A stretch of 64,000 nt of DNA from Citrobacter amalonaticus Y19 (GTDB lineage Bacteria; Pseudomonadota; Gammaproteobacteria; Enterobacterales; Enterobacteriaceae). The stretch spans positions 4,650,001 to 4,714,000 of the forward strand of contig NZ_CP011132.1 in NCBI RefSeq assembly GCF_000981805.1, in the 5' to 3' direction. Below the pieces are notes generated by a model that saw only the letters and a list, made by a program, of their open reading frames with translations, made no database searches and was not told the DNA's origin. A program made the translations under genes and the position numbers. Below are positions 59,796 to 64,000 of this stretch, piece after piece; position 1 is the stretch's first letter, and each line of letters opens with the position of its first letter.

Positions 59796-61310
59796 ATGCC
59801 CCATATTGCAGAGCGAAATGCAGATGTGCCGTTAGTGACGTTAAAGTCACTGACTAAAAGCTTCGGCGGTCATCAGGCATTAAAAAATATTGATCTCACG
59901 CTAAATAAAGGTGAAGTCCACTGCCTTGCGGGTGCGAATGGTTGTGGCAAAAGCACGTTAATAAAAACGTTGAGCGGTGTTTATACCCCGGATACTGGCA
60001 GTGAAATTATCATCGATGATAAATCGTGGGCCAGACTTTCGCCCGATAAAGCGCGTGAGTTAGGCATTCAGGTTATTTACCAGGATCTCTCTTTATTTCC
60101 TAACCTGACGGTCGCGGAAAATATTGCCTTTGAATACAACCTGAAAGGGTATTTTCGCTGGCATAAAAAATCTCACCTGAAAGCCGTATCGCAGAAAATT
60201 ATTCAGGAATTGAATTTTAATCTCGATACCGATGCGCTGGTTCAGCATTTGCCTATTGCACAACGCCAGCAGGTGGCGATTTGCCGTGCGCTGGTCGCGG
60301 AAGCCCGGCTGGTTATCATGGATGAACCGACGGCTTCGCTGACCCGCACCGAGGTGAACCAGCTATTACGAACGGTGAATTATCTCCGTGATAAAAATAT
60401 TACGGTGGTTTTTGTCAGCCACCGACTGGATGAAGTCAAAGAAATCTCTGACCGTATTACCGTGATTCGCGATGGCGAAATCATCGGAACCTGGGCGGCA
60501 GACCTCTTGTCGCCGGGACGCATTACCGAACTGATGACCGGCAGAACGATTGTTCATCAGAAAAAATTACCGAACAGTATTGGCGGGAAGGTCGTCCTTG
60601 AGCTGAATAAATTGAGCCGGAAAGGGCAATTTGAAGATATTTCCTTCCAGCTTCACCAGGGTGAAGTGCTGGGATTATGTGGCTTATTAGGTTCAGGGCG
60701 AACAGAACTGGCATTGAGCCTTTTTGGTATTACGCATCCAGATAGTGGGGATATTTATCTGGATGGGAAGAAAGTCGCGATTAAAGATAATACGCAAGCC
60801 GCGAAGCTGGGTATTGCTTATGTCTCTGAAGATCGCCTGACGCTGGGAGCCGTTTTACCGCAATCGGTCAGTGACAATATGGTGCTCTCGATCCTGAATC
60901 GGTTAAAAACACCCTGGCAATGTATTGATAAAAAGCGGCAGGAGACCCTGGTTACGGAATGGATTCAGGATCTGGATATTAAAGTCACCGATCCTGATAA
61001 CCCGTTGTCCACGCTTTCTGGCGGTAATCAGCAAAAAGTAGTGTTGGCGAAATGGATTCTCACTCGCCCGAAAGTGTTGATTCTCGATGCGCCAACGGTA
61101 GGCGTTGATATTGGTGCGAAAGACAGTATTTACCAGCTTATCCACCGGCTTTCCGGTGTCGGGATTTCCGTGTTGCTGATTACTGATGAAGCGCCAGAAG
61201 CGTATTACAACTGCGATCGTATTTTCCATATGCAGCGAGGAAAAATTATTAACGAATTGCGGCCTTCTCTCTATACCGAACAGCAACTTGCAGAGGTGAT
61301 CAATGGCTAA
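59796..61310 (+). CDS. Sugar ABC transporter ATPase with two nucleotide-binding domains
   Basis: The 504-residue cytoplasmic protein has the RbsA/MglA/AraG double-cassette layout. The first domain has Walker A GANGCGKSTLI near 48-58 (GCGKST instead of the more common GAGKST), a degenerate signature LPIAQRQQVAICRAL near 150 and Walker B LVIMDEPTAS. The second has the usual degenerate P-loop GLLGSGRTELA near 300, signature LSGGNQQKVVLAKW near 408 and VLILDAPTVGVD. It powers the two permeases downstream. Its end overlaps the next start by 8 bp. Confidence 0.95.
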   Translation: MPHIAERNADVPLVTLKSLTKSFGGHQALKNIDLTLNKGEVHCLAGANGCGKSTLIKTLSGVYTPDTGSEIIIDDKSWARLSPDKARELGIQVIYQDLSLFPNLTVAENIAFEYNLKGYFRWHKKSHLKAVSQKIIQELNFNLDTDALVQHLPIAQRQQVAICRALVAEARLVIMDEPTASLTRTEVNQLLRTVNYLRDKNITVVFVSHRLDEVKEISDRITVIRDGEIIGTWAADLLSPGRITELMTGRTIVHQKKLPNSIGGKVVLELNKLSRKGQFEDISFQLHQGEVLGLCGLLGSGRTELALSLFGITHPDSGDIYLDGKKVAIKDNTQAAKLGIAYVSEDRLTLGAVLPQSVSDNMVLSILNRLKTPWQCIDKKRQETLVTEWIQDLDIKVTDPDNPLSTLSGGNQQKVVLAKWILTRPKVLILDAPTVGVDIGAKDSIYQLIHRLSGVGISVLLITDEAPEAYYNCDRIFHMQRGKIINELRPSLYTEQQLAEVING

Positions 61311-62295
61311 TGTATGGCGGCTCCGGTTTCCACGTTCGGTCGAAGGATGGTTGGGCTGGGTCATTGTCCTGATGCTGGCGCTTTTTTCTCTGATGAGCGA
61401 TGAGTTCCTGTCGATTCAGAATTTGCTGGATCTGACCGAAAGCTATGCCGTGACGGGGATTTTCGCCCTCGGTTTATTTGTCGTGCTGGTGACAGGAGGC
61501 ATTGATATTTCGTTTGCGGCCGTCGCTTCCGTGGTGCAGTACATGGTGGCGTCGCTGCTGTTGAATGAAGTGATAGCGAATCCCTTGCTGTGCCTTGGAT
61601 TGGCGATTCTGCTGGGCGTTCTGTTTGGCCTGATTAACGCGATCCTCATTTATTACCTCAATGTGGTTTCCATCATTATCACCATCAGTATGCAATCACT
61701 GCTGTTTGGCATGTTGATGTGGCTGACCAATGGTCACAGCATTTACGACCTGCCTGACTGGTGGGTTACACAGCGATCCCTTTTCAGCTTTGGGTTTGAG
61801 GGGGAGGTTTATCAGGTTGGGTTACCGTTGGTGGTGATGCTGGGCATGGCCTGCTTCACCTGGATTGTGATGAATAAAACCCATATTGGACGTCAGCTGT
61901 ATGCCGTGGGCGGCAGTACCGAGTCGGCGCGGCGTATTGGTATTCGGGTTTCACTCATTTATCTGTTCGCCTATGGCTATCTTGGCGCTGCGGCAGCAAT
62001 TGGGGGAATGCTTCAGGCTTATCGTATGAGCGAGGTCGTGCCCAATGCGTTGGTGGGAGGCGAACTGGATGTGCTGGCTGCCGCCGTGTTAGGTGGCGCG
62101 AGCCTATCCGGCGGTCGCGGGTCAGTCATGGGTACGTTGATGGGGGTATTCCTCATCGGCATTCTGAAAAATGGTCTTAACCTGGTGGGCGTGTCCAGCT
62201 ACTTCGTCAATATCGTCATCGGGGTGGTCATTGTCTCGGCAATTTGCGTCACTCACTACAAAAAACGTAAAGAAACGGACGTTGGATTCGTCTGA
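61303..62295 (+). CDS. Sugar ABC transporter permease, first subunit
   Basis: The 330-residue inner-membrane protein belongs to the BPD_transp_2 (RbsC/LsrC) family, with about nine helices. The family core VVLVTGGIDISFAAVASV near 64-81 and the ATPase-contact region GGTQA-type segment (ARRIGIRVSLIYLFAY near 206-221) are visible. AVLGGASLSGGRGSVMGTLMG near 264-284 is a standard signature. A second, different permease follows, so the channel is probably a heterodimer, as in LsrC/LsrD. Confidence 0.93.
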   Translation: MANVWRLRFPRSVEGWLGWVIVLMLALFSLMSDEFLSIQNLLDLTESYAVTGIFALGLFVVLVTGGIDISFAAVASVVQYMVASLLLNEVIANPLLCLGLAILLGVLFGLINAILIYYLNVVSIIITISMQSLLFGMLMWLTNGHSIYDLPDWWVTQRSLFSFGFEGEVYQVGLPLVVMLGMACFTWIVMNKTHIGRQLYAVGGSTESARRIGIRVSLIYLFAYGYLGAAAAIGGMLQAYRMSEVVPNALVGGELDVLAAAVLGGASLSGGRGSVMGTLMGVFLIGILKNGLNLVGVSSYFVNIVIGVVIVSAICVTHYKKRKETDVGFV

Positions 62296-62308
62296 CAAGG
62301 GGCTTGAA

Positions 62309-63361
62309 ATGAAAAAACAGGCATTTTTACCAATTGATGGCACCAGCTCCGGTTTACTGGCGATATGTTTCTTCGCGGTGGTGGCATTTAGTCTGGCCAT
62401 GCCCGGACGTTTTTTTACCGATAATACGTTTCTGAGTATCGCCTTCCAGTTGCCAGAACTGGGGCTGCTCACCTTCGCCATGTTTGTCCCTATGCTGAGT
62501 GGCGGGTTGAATCTGGCGATCATCGGCACGGCGAATCTGACCAGTCTGTTTATGGCCTGGCTGTTAATTCAGTATGTGCCTGCCGAGGCATCTATCGGCC
62601 TGCAGTTAGGGTGGTTACTTCTGGCGATGCTGGGCGCGATGGCGATCGCCATCGTGATTGGTGCTATCACAGGGATCATTATTTCCCGGGTGGGGGCGCA
62701 CCCGATTCTGGTTACGCTGGGCAGTATGACGATTATCAGCGGTATTGGTATTTATCTTACCAAAGGGGCCGCGCTCAGTGGGATGCCACCCATTGTCCGC
62801 AGTATGGGATCGGAAGTGGTTTATGGCGTGCCGGTTCCCATGGTGATTTTTATCGTCGCGACGCTCATGCTGGCACTGTTCCTCGGAAAAACCCGCACCG
62901 GGAAGGTTATTTACATGTGCGGTAGCAATATCAATGCGACCTGGTTTAGCGGTATACGGACCGACCGTGTACTGATGGCGATTTATGCCATATCCAGTCT
63001 GCTTTGCGTACTGGCTGGGCTCATTATGCTGGCTCGCTTTAACTCTGCACGTATGGGCTATGGCGATTCTTATCTCCTGCTGACGGTGCTGGCCATTGTC
63101 CTTGGCGGCACCGATCCATTCGGCGGGGTCGGTAAAGTCGGTCATGTCTTCTGCGCGTTGTTGGTGCTCCAGGTTATCGCCACCGGGCTTAGCCTGTCTG
63201 GACTGAGTCTGCATTTCAATCTGGCGGTATGGGGAATAACGTTGATTGCCGCACTGGCCTTTAAGTTCTTCAAACAAAAATGGCAGGCGCGGCGTGCCAT
63301 GAATAACAGCCTGAAAGCATTTCAACAACAACTGGCCACTCGTGAGGGAAAAAATGCGTAG
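62309..63361 (+). CDS. Sugar ABC transporter permease, second subunit
   Basis: The 350-residue protein belongs to the same BPD_transp_2 family but is clearly different from the first permease. Core text includes PMLSGGLNLAIIGTANLTS near 63-81, GVAHPILVTLGSMTI-like text near 130, and VLGGTDPFGGVGKVGHVFCAL near 264-284. I chose ATG 62309 with an AAGGGG site, 13 bp after the first permease; the open frame upstream lies inside that gene. Its stop overlaps the epimerase start by 8 bp. Confidence 0.92.
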   Translation: MKKQAFLPIDGTSSGLLAICFFAVVAFSLAMPGRFFTDNTFLSIAFQLPELGLLTFAMFVPMLSGGLNLAIIGTANLTSLFMAWLLIQYVPAEASIGLQLGWLLLAMLGAMAIAIVIGAITGIIISRVGAHPILVTLGSMTIISGIGIYLTKGAALSGMPPIVRSMGSEVVYGVPVPMVIFIVATLMLALFLGKTRTGKVIYMCGSNINATWFSGIRTDRVLMAIYAISSLLCVLAGLIMLARFNSARMGYGDSYLLLTVLAIVLGGTDPFGGVGKVGHVFCALLVLQVIATGLSLSGLSLHFNLAVWGITLIAALAFKFFKQKWQARRAMNNSLKAFQQQLATREGKNA

Positions 63362-64000
63362 CCATCCATTAGGTATTTATGAAAAGGCGCTTCCCAGGAA
63401 CACCAGTTGGGTAGAAAAACTGGCGCTGGCGAAATCATGCGGGTTTGATTTTGTTGAAATGTCAGTCGATGAAAGCGAAGAGCGGCTGGCTCGTCTGGAC
63501 TGGTCGCTTGCCGAGCGCATGGAAATCATCAGCGCCATTCAGAAAACGGGTGTGCGTATTCCGACCCTGTGTTTATCGGCTCACCGTCGTTTCCCGTTCG
63601 GCAGTCACGATAGCGACACCCGCCTGCAAGCGCGAACGATCATGCAAAAAGCATTACGGCTGGCGCAGGATTTAGGCATTCGAACCATCCAGCTTGCCGG
63701 GTATGACGTCTATTACGAGCCGCAGAATGATGACACTATCGCTTTGTTTGAGGATGCGATGGCCTGGGTGGCGGAGCAGGCCGCGGCTGCACAGGTGATG
63801 TGTGCAGTGGAAATCATGGATACCCCCTTTATTAACTCCATCAGTAAATGGAAAGTGCTGGATGCAAAAATCAATTCTCCATGGTTTACCGTTTACCCCG
63901 ATGTCGGCAATCTCACCGCATGGGGCAACGAGCTGGAGAGTGAATTGGCGAAAGGTATTGACCGGATTGCCGCCATCCATCTTAAAGATACCTTTCCGGT
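63354..64000 (+). CDS. L-ribulose/L-xylulose-5-phosphate 3-epimerase (UlaE/SgbU family), 3' end missing
   Basis: The frame opens at an ATG inside the end of the second permease gene, behind GAGGGAAAA, and runs off the right edge; 215 complete codons are visible of about 285 expected. It begins RSHPLGIYEKALPRNTSW and continues with CGFDFVEMSVDESEERLARLDW, the typical opening of UlaE/SgbU. The xylose-isomerase-like barrel metal ligands appear in VEIMDTPFINS (Glu155 region) and VYPDVGNLTAW (Asp185 region). It converts L-xylulose 5-phosphate to L-ribulose 5-phosphate, the substrate of the divergent 4-epimerase. Confidence 0.92.
   Translation, partial: MRSHPLGIYEKALPRNTSWVEKLALAKSCGFDFVEMSVDESEERLARLDWSLAERMEIISAIQKTGVRIPTLCLSAHRRFPFGSHDSDTRLQARTIMQKALRLAQDLGIRTIQLAGYDVYYEPQNDDTIALFEDAMAWVAEQAAAAQVMCAVEIMDTPFINSISKWKVLDAKINSPWFTVYPDVGNLTAWGNELESELAKGIDRIAAIHLKDTFP

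Noticed and set aside
59941..59973. GCGKST instead of GAGKST in the first Walker A of the ABC ATPase as a sign of inactivity
   Set aside because: The Lys and Ser/Thr that bind ATP are intact, and Ala/Cys changes at that position are tolerated in the motif.

Overview
The window is chromosomal DNA of an enterobacterium, most likely Citrobacter or a close relative in the Salmonella/Citrobacter/Escherichia group. The gene order tpiA-yiiQ-yiiR-fpr-glpXKF-zapB-rraA-menA-hslUV-ftsN-cytR-priA-rpmE-yiiX-metJBL-metF-katG-yijE-gldA-fsaB-ptsA-frwCB-pflDC-frwD-yijO-eptC-ppc-argECBH matches the Escherichia coli order almost gene for gene, and the proteins are highly similar to those I remember from E. coli. 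ERIC and REP/BIME repeats of the enterobacterial type lie between genes. I see no rRNA, tRNA, CRISPR array, insertion sequence or prophage. The genus is inferred from backbone plus accessory genes and was not tested by search.

Layout. 1-1355 holds a truncated dicarboxylate/anion permease. 1398-9540 carries central metabolism (tpiA, fpr, the glpFKX glycerol operon), zapB and a lone short-chain dehydrogenase. 9732-18178 is housekeeping: rraA, menA, the hslVU heat-shock protease, ftsN, cytR (broken here by one in-frame TAG), priA and rpmE. 18531-20754 is an accessory pair, a KdgM-type porin plus a GPH-family symporter, placed between rpmE and yiiX behind a possible KdgR operator. 20827-25692 is yiiX and the metJ/metBL methionine genes with MetJ boxes.

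25755-32049 is the first larger accessory block, between metL and metF. It has a carboxymuconolactone-decarboxylase-like gene with a divergent LysR regulator, then three relatives of periplasmic 5'-nucleotidase/UshA (two complete, one truncated) around an unrecognised zinc-ribbon protein. Candidate CRP sites precede both complete nucleotidase genes. 32277-36528 returns to backbone (metF with MetJ boxes, katG with the OxyR region, yijE).

36574-47029 is a sugar PTS and glycyl-radical cluster: gldA, fsaB, ptsA on one strand, frwC, frwB, pflD, pflC, frwD on the other, then the AraC-type regulator yijO. PflD has the Gly-Cys-Val-Glu motif of glycyl-radical dehydratases rather than the double cysteine of pyruvate formate-lyase. 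47117-56576 holds eptC, ppc and the divergent argE/argCBH genes with ArgR boxes.

56640-64000 is the second large accessory block, directly after argH. A ribulose-phosphate 4-epimerase is divergent from a DeoR regulator, a periplasmic sugar-binding protein, a double-domain ABC ATPase, two permeases and a 3-epimerase that runs off the window. Together they predict uptake of a pentose, pentulose or related polyol that enters metabolism through L-xylulose-5-phosphate, L-ribulose-5-phosphate and D-xylulose-5-phosphate. The sugar and its kinase are not visible.
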